Shown here piece after piece: positions 1 through 8,877 of a DNA stretch of 64,000 nt. The stretch is taken from contig JBCCQA010000017.1 of assembly GCA_039024635.1 (NCBI GenBank), positions 52,029 to 116,028 of the forward strand, given 5' to 3'. The number at the start of each line of letters is the position of its first letter. The first letter of the stretch is position 1. Origin of the DNA: Kuafuiihalomonas sp039024635 (GTDB taxonomy: Bacteria; Myxococcota; Kuafuiibacteriia; Kuafuiibacteriales; Kuafuiibacteriaceae). The translations under genes were made by a program, and so were the position numbers. The notes beneath the pieces are model-generated. The model saw nothing but the letters and a program-made list of their open reading frames with translations. It was not told where the DNA came from and did not search any database.

Positions 1-1
1 G

Positions 2-289
2 ATGTACATGGAGGACTTTCATCCTGGGGGTTGGGCAACCGAAGACGGTCTGGCCATGGCGGCAGCAGCGGTCGAAGCGGGTGTCGATCTTCTGGACCCC
101 ATGTCTTTTGAGGAGATCGCACCAGGGGCAACGGTTCCATGGTCGGAGGATTTCACGAAGGCGCATGTGGGAAAGCTCAAGGAGACGCTGCCGAGTGTTC
201 CTTTGGCGGCGAGCGCACGAACCGCTCCGGACTTCGACACGTCGCCGGCCGAGGGGCGAATTCGACGGGTCCGCAGCGACGACGGCTGA
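2..289 (+). CDS. C-terminal part of an old yellow enzyme-like NADH:flavin oxidoreductase (partial, probably truncated)
   Basis: The reading frame is open from the left edge, so the gene begins outside the window. The visible stretch (GGWATEDGLAMA, then EAGVDLLDPMS, then a proline/valine-rich loop) resembles the segment of the YqjM/OYE TIM barrel that reads GWTxEDSVxLAxxLxExGVDLIDVSSG. Enzymes of that family reduce activated alkenes with FMN and NAD(P)H. After the VPLAASARTAP strand the frame ends within about 25 residues. The usual phosphate-binding tail (ALGRxxLxDP) is not recognisable in any frame, so the 3' end may be degraded or divergent. The family call rests on one short motif region. 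Confidence 0.4.
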   Translation: MYMEDFHPGGWATEDGLAMAAAAVEAGVDLLDPMSFEEIAPGATVPWSEDFTKAHVGKLKETLPSVPLAASARTAPDFDTSPAEGRIRRVRSDDG

Positions 290-401
290 GGCTGAATCGG
301 GAAGCCGTTCGAGGCCCGAATCCGCCTTGCAGTCTTCATGACCCTGGCGAGGACCAAGCGGTTGTCGTCTCGGCTCCAGCCTGTTTCCCGAACTGAGCTG
401 C

Positions 402-2207
402 CTACGTAGCGCCCGGTCGAAGCACGACGGACCTGCTTTGGTCGACGTGGGGTCGCAACAAGTACGTGCCGATGAGCAAGAGCTGAAGGATGAAGGCGGG
501 TGCCGCGTCGGCCATTCCGGTGTGCATGTGAGAAGCAGTGGCGCCGATGAGACTGATGAACAGTCCGCTCCAGGCCCACTCCTGAAGAAAGGGGATCCAA
601 GGTTGATGGATGGCGATGACCGCAAGCAGATAGGCGACGCCAAGGATCGTGGTCAGGTAGGGAGGAAAGCCCAGGATCTGCAAGGCGTTGCTCATCCCAC
701 CGCTCAGGTTTGCAACACCAGCTGCAATGAACACTAGAGACAGCAAGCCCTGCATGGCCAACTGCAAGTACCGGAGTCTGGTAGGTCCTCTTTCTCTACT
801 TCGGCGCTGCAGGACCAGATGGCCGACGATGAGCAAGCTGAGCAGGCACAGTTCGAGCATCGCATGTAGAAGGGGCCCAGGTACGAGCGGATACTTGGCC
901 CCGAGACTGGCCGCATATAGAGAGTTTCCGTAGAACAGCTTTGTCCGACCGAGTCCGTCTTCGGCTGGACGAAGTCGACGCATCGTCGTTGGGTGCATGG
1001 CTCGCTGCTCTTCCGGAGGACCCACGTGCCGACCGAGGACGAAGCCCCGCGGCCCCAGGATTTTCTCAGCGAAGTTCTTACTCTCCTCATCCGTGATGAC
1101 GGCGGTGACCTGCATGTAGGTCGAGAGCACCCCGATGACGGATGCGATGCCGATGAGGTGCTGCACCTCTTCGCGGCTGTAGTTTCGGGTTAGCGCCTCC
1201 CGGTGCCCCTGCGTGACCCGGGACGGAATGGGCACTGCAGCCTGCAGGAAATTGAATCGCGCCTTCCGACGGGCATCGACTTCCGTGCTCCCGTCGTAGT
1301 CGTAGGCGGCAACGATTCGCTCTGGAGAGGCGTACTCCAAGTGCATGCCGAAGGCGCCGTGCGTGACGCAGTGCTTACAGTCAGCGGCCTTCTGTGCGAT
1401 CACGAACATCTCCCAGACTTCATCTAGGCCAAAGGAATGGGGCTCCTCGAGCATGACGGTGTCGAGAAGCAGCATGGGCATGGAGAGGTCCAGAACGAGA
1501 GCGGCTGACTCGAAGTAGTGTCGGTCTGACCAAGAAGCCGAGTCCTCGTCTTTGGTCTGCTGCAGGGCTTCTAGATTCGGCTCTAAGCCTGGATGAGCGA
1601 GTGTGCTGTCCTGGTCCACGAACCCCGTTCCGTACAGAACCAAGAACATGTTGAAGTAGGCGTTGAGCGTGGCCAGCTCGGCCACTTCCTGGTGGCTGTA
1701 GTAGCGGCGCAACGTGTCGACGTCGTTGGCGTTGACTCTGGTCGGTAGGACGGCCGACCTCTGGACGTAGACCATCGTCGCTCTCTGCTTCGGGTCGAGC
1801 GCCCCATCATCCAGTCGGTACAGAGCATCGATTTCGGGACCCGTCATTCCGAGGCGAACGAGCTCCTTCTGAGCAATCGCCTCCAGCTGCTGGCACTGCG
1901 CCGCCAGCGCACTGTGGAGCAGCATCTGCCAAACTTCCAGCTCCGAAAAAGACGTCGAGCTCCAGAGGATATCGTCCAGCGCGTCGATGTGCACCAGATA
2001 GTTCGCGTAGTCCGGCAAGACCTGGTGATAAGCCTCTCGAACGGGGCTGGCGTGAGCCTTTGGGGACGAGGCGAGGATGTGGACTGCAAGTAGAACTGCG
2101 CCCGTCTTTCCACGGCCGCTGCGTATGGCTCGTAAGTTCACCCTGGCACGATCTCGTTCGCTCGAAGGCGAGGTCAAGCGTACGCCAGAGCGCGGAGCTT
2201 CGACCAT
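402..2207 (-). CDS. Fusion protein: two AhpD/carboxymuconolactone decarboxylase-like domains plus a DoxX-like membrane domain
   Basis: The exported N-terminal half contains two AhpD-like helical repeats. The second has the CKHCVTH (CxxCxxH) redox motif; the first keeps the fold pattern but has only one Cys (QCQQL). The C-terminal ~170 residues form four or so membrane segments of DoxX_2 type, with the GFPPYLTTILG and EWAWSGLFISLIGA segments. AhpD-like domains handle peroxide or thiol redox chemistry and DoxX proteins are often redox-linked, so an envelope redox role is plausible but inferred. The start is uncertain: ATG at 2207 follows GGAGAGG, ATG at 2219 is possible, and GTG at 2141 would begin directly before the signal peptide ending SPKAHA. 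The histidine-kinase-like gene lies just upstream on the same strand. Confidence 0.65.
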   Translation of the reverse strand: MVEAPRSGVRLTSPSSERDRARVNLRAIRSGRGKTGAVLLAVHILASSPKAHASPVREAYHQVLPDYANYLVHIDALDDILWSSTSFSELEVWQMLLHSALAAQCQQLEAIAQKELVRLGMTGPEIDALYRLDDGALDPKQRATMVYVQRSAVLPTRVNANDVDTLRRYYSHQEVAELATLNAYFNMFLVLYGTGFVDQDSTLAHPGLEPNLEALQQTKDEDSASWSDRHYFESAALVLDLSMPMLLLDTVMLEEPHSFGLDEVWEMFVIAQKAADCKHCVTHGAFGMHLEYASPERIVAAYDYDGSTEVDARRKARFNFLQAAVPIPSRVTQGHREALTRNYSREEVQHLIGIASVIGVLSTYMQVTAVITDEESKNFAEKILGPRGFVLGRHVGPPEEQRAMHPTTMRRLRPAEDGLGRTKLFYGNSLYAASLGAKYPLVPGPLLHAMLELCLLSLLIVGHLVLQRRSRERGPTRLRYLQLAMQGLLSLVFIAAGVANLSGGMSNALQILGFPPYLTTILGVAYLLAVIAIHQPWIPFLQEWAWSGLFISLIGATASHMHTGMADAAPAFILQLLLIGTYLLRPHVDQSRSVVLRPGAT

Positions 2208-2390
2208 GAACCTCTCCATGAGTCTGGACCGTCCGAACGAGCGGACCGGACACTTGACGTCACCGATAGTCGCGAATGGGTATGGACTCGGATGTTGGAT
2301 TGGGTTCCGACGTGCTGCAGTCCGTGAGTGCGGACGCGCAGAGGAAGCGGTGGTTTTCGAGCGGAGGCCCACTGGAGGTGGGGCGATGCT

Positions 2391-3002
2391 TCAGTCGTTC
2401 ATGTCGATCACGGCCAGCCACCGCTTGGTGGTGCTCTGGGGCCCAGACTGGATCTGCCATTCAAGTCTTCGGGCCAGCTGTTCGACTTGGGACAGGCCAA
2501 GGCCAGGGCTCCGCAAGGGCCGGCTGTCGGGAAGCGGATTTGTAATGGTGAGCGTCTGACGATCGCACTTCGCCACCACGGCGCCCTGGCAGGCTCTGAC
2601 CTTGGCTTCGTGGGCGTTCGCGGTGAGGTTCGTCAGGAGGACGACCGCTTCCGACCCCACGTTGCGGCAGCCGGGGCATTCGGGGTCGCAGTGCAGTCGG
2701 TCCACTTGACGGCTGAGAACCTTGTCCAGTCGGGACGTGCCTCGGATGAGAGTCTGACCGCCAACGCGAATGTTGCTCGCCAGTTCGGCCAGCTCAGGAT
2801 CGACGTCGCCCAATCGGGAAAGGCGCGTTTGCAGGGAGGCCACGTCCAAGAGGAGAGACAGGGCTCGGTTGTTCCAATCGTGCTGCTCGGCTCGACGGAG
2901 TTGCTGAAGGCGCCCTCGATCCCGGCGCCACAAGACCAGGCTTGCCACGACGCAGGTCCCCGCTCCACAGCTCAGCAGCGCCAGGAGCAGAAGGGAACCC
3001 AT
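2391..3002 (-). CDS. Small membrane-anchored histidine kinase-like protein
   Basis: About 203 residues. One N-terminal membrane segment is followed by a DHp-like helix with the phospho-acceptor-like motif EQHDWNN, then an HATPase domain reduced to an N-box (LTNLTANAHEAK) and a G2-box (PGLGLSQVEQ). There is no sensor domain and no receiver domain. Several Cys lie between the helices and the N-box (CDPECPGC), which looks like a small metal or redox site. The HDWNN motif recalls the Spo0B/DcuS-type subclass more than classical HisKA. It lies upstream of the AhpD/DoxX fusion on the same strand with a gap of under 200 bases, so they may be co-transcribed. No response regulator is adjacent. Confidence 0.6.
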   Translation of the reverse strand: MGSLLLLALLSCGAGTCVVASLVLWRRDRGRLQQLRRAEQHDWNNRALSLLLDVASLQTRLSRLGDVDPELAELASNIRVGGQTLIRGTSRLDKVLSRQVDRLHCDPECPGCRNVGSEAVVLLTNLTANAHEAKVRACQGAVVAKCDRQTLTITNPLPDSRPLRSPGLGLSQVEQLARRLEWQIQSGPQSTTKRWLAVIDMND

Positions 3003-3180
3003 GCTAGCTGCATGCGTCGTCGACCTCAGCTGCGCAAGTGGTCCCTCCTAAAACCGAGAACACGACCCAAGAAAGCTCATGAGGGGCCCCTCAGGAGTGT
3101 TCAAAGTCTGTCCTCGGGGCTAGGAAACGAAGGAGGACGGGTAGGCTTGGTTGCTTTGCTGGACTCGGTCGACTGTTTCG

Positions 3181-5898
3181 ATGGGGGGCCCCGGATTGAT
3201 CTCTGACGAAGAGCATCGGCTGCTTGGTCTCTACCTGCGCGGTGAGCTGTCCCCTACTGCGGAACGGCGCTTCGCGGAGAGAGTCGCCAGCAGCGAGGAG
3301 CTTCAATCGCTCCTCTCCGATCTAGCGGTGCTCGAGGCGTATAGATCTGATCGCTCGGGGGGCGCCATCGGGGGAAGGGGTGGTCTCCGGCCCTGGCATG
3401 TCTTCGCGGCGGCCAGTCTGGTCTTCGTCACTGCTGCTCTCTTCGTGGTGCTGCGTTTGGCGTCGGCCCCACCGCCCGATGCAGGCTTGGACGGACGACT
3501 CGCCCTCGGACTCGGCTTCGGGACGGAGCCTCTGCCGTCGCCGGCTCGGCCTCAGCCTGAAGCCGCCTGGCTCGATACGGCTTCCGAGCCCGTTCTGGCC
3601 TTGAGAGCGCTCATGGCCACTGGGCAACGAGGGAAGGCCCACCGTCGGGCGCTCGCCGAGGCAAGAGACGAGCGCGCTCTCAACATCTGGAACTTGGCCG
3701 TGGTGCAAGAAGCGCTCAGTCTGGAGGCCGTAGCAGCCCAAAGCTTCGAGAAGGCCGCCGCGACCGAAGCAGACGCAGAGTACGCTCGCCAGGCTCGGTC
3801 CAGGGCCCGCTGGTTGGAGGATGGCGTCGAAGCGTCTCGCGTAGCCCATGAGCGGGCGCGCCTGGCCGGACGAGCGCTCATCGTCGATGGGACACCTTTT
3901 CCTCCGGCCTTGGGTCGGAGTCTTCCTGGACTCCTTCGGCTCTACCTCTACGATGCGCTTCGCGCCGCACGAACGCCTCTCGAAGTCGAAGGCCTGGAGG
4001 TCAGCATCGACCTGCTGCCCCCCGAGCAAGTCGAGACCCTTCGTCGAGAACGGGACGCCACCCTGATGCTCCTGCGGAAGCCGGATTACCTCCTGCTCGC
4101 GGAGCGCTATCGCGCGAGCTTCGAATCATCTTCGGCCGAGGCTCTCATGGCCCTCTCGAAGAAGGCCGAGGCTCTTGGCGCCTACAGCATGGCCCTTGGT
4201 GCCCTGGTTCGTTCTCGTCAGGCGGCTCCCTTGCCCGATGCGGTGGCTCGCTACACCCGGGAACGTGAAGACCGTTGGCTCGAGGTCCTGGGCTGGAAGG
4301 TCGCGCTGAAGCGGGACTTTTTCGATGGAGAGCTCGAGAATCACTGGGACGAGTACTTCGCGATCGTCGACCGAGCACAGTCGCTTTTTCGGAGAGCTGA
4401 CCTCGGTTTGTGGGTGGCCTACTACGCCCTCCGACTACGTCGACTGGACCTGGCCCGGGAGCTCGTTCAGCGGCTCGCCGATGACTCGAGTCGGATGTCT
4501 CTAACTCGTCTTAGGCTGTATCTGCAGCTGCAGGCCAAGGTAAGCCTGGCCGACGGACGCTTCCCAGAAACCAGGGACTTCGCACAAGAGGCGATCGAGC
4601 GCTCGGACTCTTGCGCTACGAAGATGGTCGCTCGCGACGCCATCGCAAGTACCGCCGTCTTTCAAGGAGACTTGTCCGGGATGTTCGAAGTCCTGCAGCA
4701 GGCCGCATCAGAGGGCTGTGAGCAGCCTTTGAGCTTCGAGCTTCTGTCCGAAGTGAGGAGGCGCGCGCCCAAGCCCTCGTCGCCGGAGCTGAGGGCGTGG
4801 TGGACAGAGGCCCTAAGGCAGCGGATGACGGAGTCCGGCCTGTCGGTCGCCGAGCGGGCGGGCTTCGAACTCGAGGAGAAGCTATTCGGCCTACAGGGAG
4901 GTGAAAGCGACCCTGACGAGGTCTTGAAGGCGATTCTGTCCTTTCCCGAGGGAGTGGACCGACAGCTCGATCGAGAAGCCCGACTGGAAACGGCGCGTGT
5001 GTTGCTGGTGAATGCGCTCCAAGAGAACGAGCCGACCCGGGGCGCATCGATGGCGGCCGCGGCTCTTCGCATCGAACTCGAGCCCTGCTTGGTGTTCGTG
5101 GATCCGAGTCTGTCGGTGAAGGTGGCCATGGGACGAAAGCTCGTGCCCAAGCTGTTCGAGACCTGGAAAGAGGTCGGGACCGCGCTCGAAGGCTGCGAAG
5201 AGCTTCGCGTCGTTCCACTATCCGATGCGCTCGACCTCCCGCCGGACGCCTTTAGGCTGGCCTGGAGCATCCTGGCTCTTCGGGGCCAGCCCCCAAAGAA
5301 GGTTGGGATGCGAGGCCTTCGGCTGTCCATCGTCAATCCGGCCCCTCCTTTGAACGCCCGCCTGGCGGCCTTGCCTCCCTTCGTGACGCCAGGCGGAGAG
5401 CGGGCGGTCGTTCTGTCGGGGGTGAGTGCGACGCCAAGCTCCGCTCTCGTCAAGTTGCCCGAGGCGTCGGTGATCGAGGTCTTTGCCCACGGCGTAGACG
5501 ACGGCTCGGGCATGGACCGGACCAGCATCGCCCTCTCACCCGATCCGGGCGGAGACTATCGACTGGACGCGTCTGAGCTCCTTCAGAAGAGGCTTCGAGG
5601 AGATGCCGCCGTTTTCCTGGCCGTTTGTCAGAGCGCGCGGGTAGGCGCACCGGGCGTGCAGAATGTGGCCTTGCCCCAGGCTTTCGCATGGGCCGGTGCG
5701 CAGCACGTCGTGGCAGCACTGGGTCCGATACCGGTGAACGAGGGCGCCGAGCTCTTTCGTGAATTGACGGACGCAGTGGAGAGCGGCCAGTCACCCAGCC
5801 GGGCTCTGCATCGCATCAAGTCGGCGGAAGGTGGGCCCACCCCTCGCTGGCTTCAGGATGTCGTGGTCTTCTCGACCCAGGACGCCGGCCTGCCTTGA
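3181..5898 (+). CDS. Membrane-anchored CHAT-domain (caspase-like) protein
   Basis: About 905 residues. The N-terminus looks like an anti-sigma factor: a helical DEEHRLLGLYLRGELSPTAERRF segment, a long linker, then one membrane helix near residues 70-90. A long TPR-like helical middle follows. The last ~200 residues form a CHAT domain with the His of VFAHGVDDG (about residue 770) and the Cys of FLAVCQSARVG (about residue 816), the expected caspase-like dyad. CHAT proteins are peptidases, some acting in defence or programmed death; the substrate here is unknown. The start is taken as ATG 3181. A TTG at 3151 lies about 15 bases after AGGAGG and is an alternative. No sigma factor gene is adjacent. 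Confidence 0.75.
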   Translation: MGGPGLISDEEHRLLGLYLRGELSPTAERRFAERVASSEELQSLLSDLAVLEAYRSDRSGGAIGGRGGLRPWHVFAAASLVFVTAALFVVLRLASAPPPDAGLDGRLALGLGFGTEPLPSPARPQPEAAWLDTASEPVLALRALMATGQRGKAHRRALAEARDERALNIWNLAVVQEALSLEAVAAQSFEKAAATEADAEYARQARSRARWLEDGVEASRVAHERARLAGRALIVDGTPFPPALGRSLPGLLRLYLYDALRAARTPLEVEGLEVSIDLLPPEQVETLRRERDATLMLLRKPDYLLLAERYRASFESSSAEALMALSKKAEALGAYSMALGALVRSRQAAPLPDAVARYTREREDRWLEVLGWKVALKRDFFDGELENHWDEYFAIVDRAQSLFRRADLGLWVAYYALRLRRLDLARELVQRLADDSSRMSLTRLRLYLQLQAKVSLADGRFPETRDFAQEAIERSDSCATKMVARDAIASTAVFQGDLSGMFEVLQQAASEGCEQPLSFELLSEVRRRAPKPSSPELRAWWTEALRQRMTESGLSVAERAGFELEEKLFGLQGGESDPDEVLKAILSFPEGVDRQLDREARLETARVLLVNALQENEPTRGASMAAAALRIELEPCLVFVDPSLSVKVAMGRKLVPKLFETWKEVGTALEGCEELRVVPLSDALDLPPDAFRLAWSILALRGQPPKKVGMRGLRLSIVNPAPPLNARLAALPPFVTPGGERAVVLSGVSATPSSALVKLPEASVIEVFAHGVDDGSGMDRTSIALSPDPGGDYRLDASELLQKRLRGDAAVFLAVCQSARVGAPGVQNVALPQAFAWAGAQHVVAALGPIPVNEGAELFRELTDAVESGQSPSRALHRIKSAEGGPTPRWLQDVVVFSTQDAGLP

Positions 5899-5919
5899 AG
5901 TAGGACGGCGGAGAGGGAC

Positions 5920-6882
5920 TCAGACCACCTGACGGGGGCGAGCGCTTTCGGTGATGCGCGCTTCGAGGTAGGCCACGACGCGGTCGAAGGGGTCGAAGCC
6001 GAAGGACTGAGCGATGGCCGGGCGCAGATTCGAGTTCGCGTTCATGTCGTAGAACACCGGCCGGCCGTCGACCTCGGCGTACTCGATACCCGCTACGTCC
6101 AGTCCCCCGGCCTCGGCGAGGCTCAGGGCGTCCCGAACCGCCCCTTGGGGAACCTCGGGATAGGGGTAGAATTCGACCTTGGGGCCCTGGGTGATGCTGC
6201 AGGCGCCCGCTTCTCCGTCGCTGGGGTTACAGACCTCGGCCGGGCAGAGGTTGAAGGCGCCGTGGCTGACGACCCGCATGGCGTAGAGCAGCTGCCCCCC
6301 CAAGAGCTCTAGGCGAACGATGCCCTGGGCGGGATCGTAGTCGAGTTTCTCCTGGAGGAGGAGCACCGGGTCCGGCGTCCAGAGCGCCGGGTCCTCAACC
6401 GCCTCCTCGAGTGCGTCGATGCCGTCGACCTCGACCATCCGAGCGCCGCTCCCCCCCTGGTCGGGCTTGAGCAAGGCAGGGAAGGGGAAAGACTCGGACT
6501 GCAGTCGCTGGATGAGGGCGCCCACCTCGTCGAACACCAGCGTCCGCGGAGCGGCCACGCCCAGGCGGGTCATCAGGGCTATCTGTGCCGACTTCGAAAG
6601 CTCCAGCGAGAAGGCCTGGTGACCGTTCACGACCGGAACGCCCGCGGCTTCATAGGTGCGCAGGAGCGTCGCCGCGAAGGGAACGGCTCGGTCGTGACCG
6701 CGCACGTAGGCGCTGGGGCTGGCTTGGTTGAACACCAAGCGGGCGTCGGGCAGTTCCCGAGGGTCGAAGGCCCCCTGGCTCAGGTCCAAGGCATCGTAGG
6801 ATAGGCCCCCTCGTTCCAGGGCCGAGAACAGGGGTTTTTGCCATTCCGGGTGCTCGAAGAGCACCAGCACGTCCACGGCCAC
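5920..6882 (-). CDS. RimK-like ATP-grasp ligase
   Basis: About 320 residues with ATP-grasp architecture. There is an N-terminal pre-ATP-grasp lobe, the segment VVNGHQAFSLELSKSAQIALM (conserved Lys), PALLKPDQGGSGARM for the nucleotide-binding loop, and the metal-binding end VFYDMNANSNLRPA. These enzymes join a carboxylate to an amine or thiol through an acyl phosphate. The substrate cannot be told from sequence. The gene converges with the CHAT gene, ending about 20 bases from it. Start is GTG; other GTG codons lie close by. The family call is secure, the specific activity is not. Confidence 0.75.
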   Translation of the reverse strand: MAVDVLVLFEHPEWQKPLFSALERGGLSYDALDLSQGAFDPRELPDARLVFNQASPSAYVRGHDRAVPFAATLLRTYEAAGVPVVNGHQAFSLELSKSAQIALMTRLGVAAPRTLVFDEVGALIQRLQSESFPFPALLKPDQGGSGARMVEVDGIDALEEAVEDPALWTPDPVLLLQEKLDYDPAQGIVRLELLGGQLLYAMRVVSHGAFNLCPAEVCNPSDGEAGACSITQGPKVEFYPYPEVPQGAVRDALSLAEAGGLDVAGIEYAEVDGRPVFYDMNANSNLRPAIAQSFGFDPFDRVVAYLEARITESARPRQVV

Positions 6883-7030
6883 GAGCTAGGGACTCACGGA
6901 CCGAACGCGCGTGCAACGATTACCGTTCGGACGGGCGGGCAGGCGGTGTGTCCCTCCGTTCGGCCTGGTGCAGGGATGTGACGCTTCTCGGCCAGCGGCC
7001 CCTTGGACTAAGGCTGAAACAGGGACCGGG

Positions 7031-7135
7031 ATGACGGATCTCAGGATCTACATGCGCATGACCGAGTGGAGCGCCGAGACGCTTCCGGCCGAGTTCGCTG
7101 CCCTCGTCGTTCGAAAACCGGAGCCCAGAGATTGA
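7031..7135 (+). CDS. Short 34-residue reading frame coupled to the membrane protein gene
   Basis: A short frame (MTDLRIYMRMTEW...) whose TGA overlaps the TTG start of the following membrane protein gene (TTGA). The overlap is the main reason to list it, because every later gene in this cluster is joined in the same way. A purine-rich AGGGACCGGG lies just before the ATG. No domain is recognisable in 34 residues. It could be a leader peptide, a truncated first gene, or chance. Confidence 0.3.
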   Translation: MTDLRIYMRMTEWSAETLPAEFAALVVRKPEPRD

Positions 7136-8199
7136 CGACGGGTTCCATCGGCTTGGCCCGGCGGGCTCCGCGCTGGGGCACCGTCCTCGCTCCAGCGCTG
7201 CTGGGCACGATGATCGTGGGCGTTTGGCTGCGATGGGTCCTGGCAGGGTCGATGGCCCTTCCGATCCGGTTCGGCCATCTTCGTCATGCCCACTCGCATC
7301 TCGGCTACTTTGGACTGCTCTTCCCGCTCGCGTGGATGGGGTGGCGGGCGGCGGGGGCCCCTGCACCGGGCCGGCGTGCCCTCATGGCCTACGCTCTATG
7401 TACGGCTCTCGCATGCATCGGCTTCGTCCGGAGCGGTTACGGGCCCATCGCCATCGTCGGCAGCACCGCCGTGGCCGCCTTTTGGCTTTGGAGCACCCGG
7501 CCCCTCCTCGGGCGACTTCAAGACCTCCAAGACCCGCTCGGCACGGTGCCCTTTGGCCTCGTGGCCTCTCTGGCCTGCGTGCCGCCCATTGCCCTGTACC
7601 TGCGCAGCGACCCCGAGCTGGCCCACGGATTCGTGTCGACCTTCCTTTCAGGTTTGCTACTGGTCGTGATCATTCCGTCGACGCTGGCCGCCCGCCGCGT
7701 CTCGGCCGGTCCTTGGCCCCTCTTCCTCGTCGGTGGAAGCCTAGGCTCACTCTATCTCGGCGTGGCCCCCTTCCCCCTGACCCGAGTCGGCTTGCTGGCC
7801 TACGCGGGCCTGATGGCCGCACCGGTCTTGTCCCCGCGTATGGAGCTGCACGTCCGCGGGACTTGGGCGCTCGTGGGCCTCGGCCTAGGGGCGATGGCCG
7901 TGGGACTGCTCCCCAACCTTCGCCCTGTCGCCCTGGGCGCCATTCACTTTTTGATCCTCGGGCCGGTTCTTGGCTCTCTCGCGCCCCTGTGGCTCCATTG
8001 GTCCCCGCCTGGGTGGCTATGGTGCTTGGGCCACGCCAGCTGGGGCACGATGTCCGTCGCCCTCGTCCTTCAGGCCTTCGTAGCATCTCCTTGGACGTGG
8101 ACCATCGCTGCTCTCGGCGGGACGGCGACCCTTGTATGGTGGGCGCTGGTGCTGGTCTTCTCATCCGCACGGCACCGACGGGTTCTGCAGACTTCATGA
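7132..8199 (+). CDS. Polytopic membrane protein with conserved-looking histidines, next to NO/hemerythrin-type genes
   Basis: About 355 residues forming roughly ten membrane segments. Histidines sit at helix starts (FGHLRHAHSHLGYFG, GAIHFLILGPVLG, LGHASWGTMS), which suggests haem or metal ligands. Together with the downstream DUF438 and DUF1858/DUF2249 genes this recalls NnrS-like proteins of nitric oxide and nitrosative stress clusters, but the similarity is loose and the name is not assigned. The TTG start overlaps the stop of a short upstream frame, and its TGA overlaps the ATG of the DUF438 gene (ATGA), so translation is coupled. Confidence 0.6.
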   Translation: MTTGSIGLARRAPRWGTVLAPALLGTMIVGVWLRWVLAGSMALPIRFGHLRHAHSHLGYFGLLFPLAWMGWRAAGAPAPGRRALMAYALCTALACIGFVRSGYGPIAIVGSTAVAAFWLWSTRPLLGRLQDLQDPLGTVPFGLVASLACVPPIALYLRSDPELAHGFVSTFLSGLLLVVIIPSTLAARRVSAGPWPLFLVGGSLGSLYLGVAPFPLTRVGLLAYAGLMAAPVLSPRMELHVRGTWALVGLGLGAMAVGLLPNLRPVALGAIHFLILGPVLGSLAPLWLHWSPPGWLWCLGHASWGTMSVALVLQAFVASPWTWTIAALGGTATLVWWALVLVFSSARHRRVLQTS

Positions 8200-8648
8200 G
8201 TGAGCTCATCGACAACCGCGCCCATCGGATTCGGGAGATGAAACGGATCATCCGAGGTCTTTACGAGGGCCAAGGGGTCGAGGACGTGAGGGAGGCCTTC
8301 AAGGCTGTCATCCGGAGCGCCGACGCGGGTGAAGTGGCGGCCATGGAGCAGGAGCTCCTGGCCGAAGGTCTTCCGGTACACGAGCTCATGATGACCTGCG
8401 ATCTGCACTCGGAAGTCGTGGGTGATCTTCTGGTCGAGCGGCCTCACGCCGACATTCAGCCTGGCCACCCCGTCGACGTCTTTCGGCGTGAAAACCTTGC
8501 TCTCACCGAGCAGGTCGAGGCCTTGCAAATTGCTCTCGCCGCAGTCTTCGAGGGCCCCGGCGAGGAGCTCGTGACCGACGAAGCCTTGGGGCCGGCTCGT
8601 AGAGCCTTCAGCGGCTTGATGGACGTAGAAAAGCACTACGCCCTGTAA
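8196..8648 (+). CDS. DUF438-domain protein, interrupted by a frameshift
   Basis: The 150 residues match the N-terminal DUF438 region: helical KRIIRGLYEGQGVEDVREAF, EQELLAEGLPVHELMMTCDLH, then the hemerythrin-like PGHPVDVFRRENLAL. DUF438 proteins usually continue with a PAS domain and are linked to iron-sulfur repair, oxygen or NO sensing. Here the frame stops at TAA just where the hemerythrin-like part should read ENLLFPVLERHG. Those words are present immediately downstream in the next frame, so the gene looks broken by a single-base change near 8646. The start ATG overlaps the preceding TGA. Confidence 0.7.
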   Translation: MSELIDNRAHRIREMKRIIRGLYEGQGVEDVREAFKAVIRSADAGEVAAMEQELLAEGLPVHELMMTCDLHSEVVGDLLVERPHADIQPGHPVDVFRRENLALTEQVEALQIALAAVFEGPGEELVTDEALGPARRAFSGLMDVEKHYAL

Positions 8649-8877
8649 AGAGAACCTGCTCTTTCCCGTTCTCGAACGTCACGGGATCACGGGCCCCTCG
8701 ACCGTCATGTGGGGCGAGGACGAGTTTTGGATCCAGCTGCACGAGCGATTCGTGCACATTCGCTATTTTGCGGTGCGGGACGAAGACGGCACCTACCAGG
8801 GCACCTTGGAGGTGACCCAGGATCTGACCCATCAGCGTCAGCTCAGCGGGGAGCGGAGGCTGCTCGCCTATGACTGA
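8649..8877 (+). pseudogene. Frameshifted 3' remainder of the DUF438/PAS gene
   Basis: Read one frame over, this stretch gives ENLLFPVLERHGITGPSTVMWG, the expected continuation of DUF438, and then jumps straight to EFWIQLHERFVHIRYFAVRDEDG and TLEVTQDLTHQR, the closing strands of the usual PAS domain. The roughly 100 residues normally in between (the PAS start, containing a DxxFxxLPxxxxFxD-type segment) are missing. There are thus two lesions: a frameshift and an internal in-frame deletion. The stop codon of this frame lies inside the start of the DUF1858 gene (ATGACTGA), showing that the ancestral gene was coupled to it. Confidence 0.65.
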
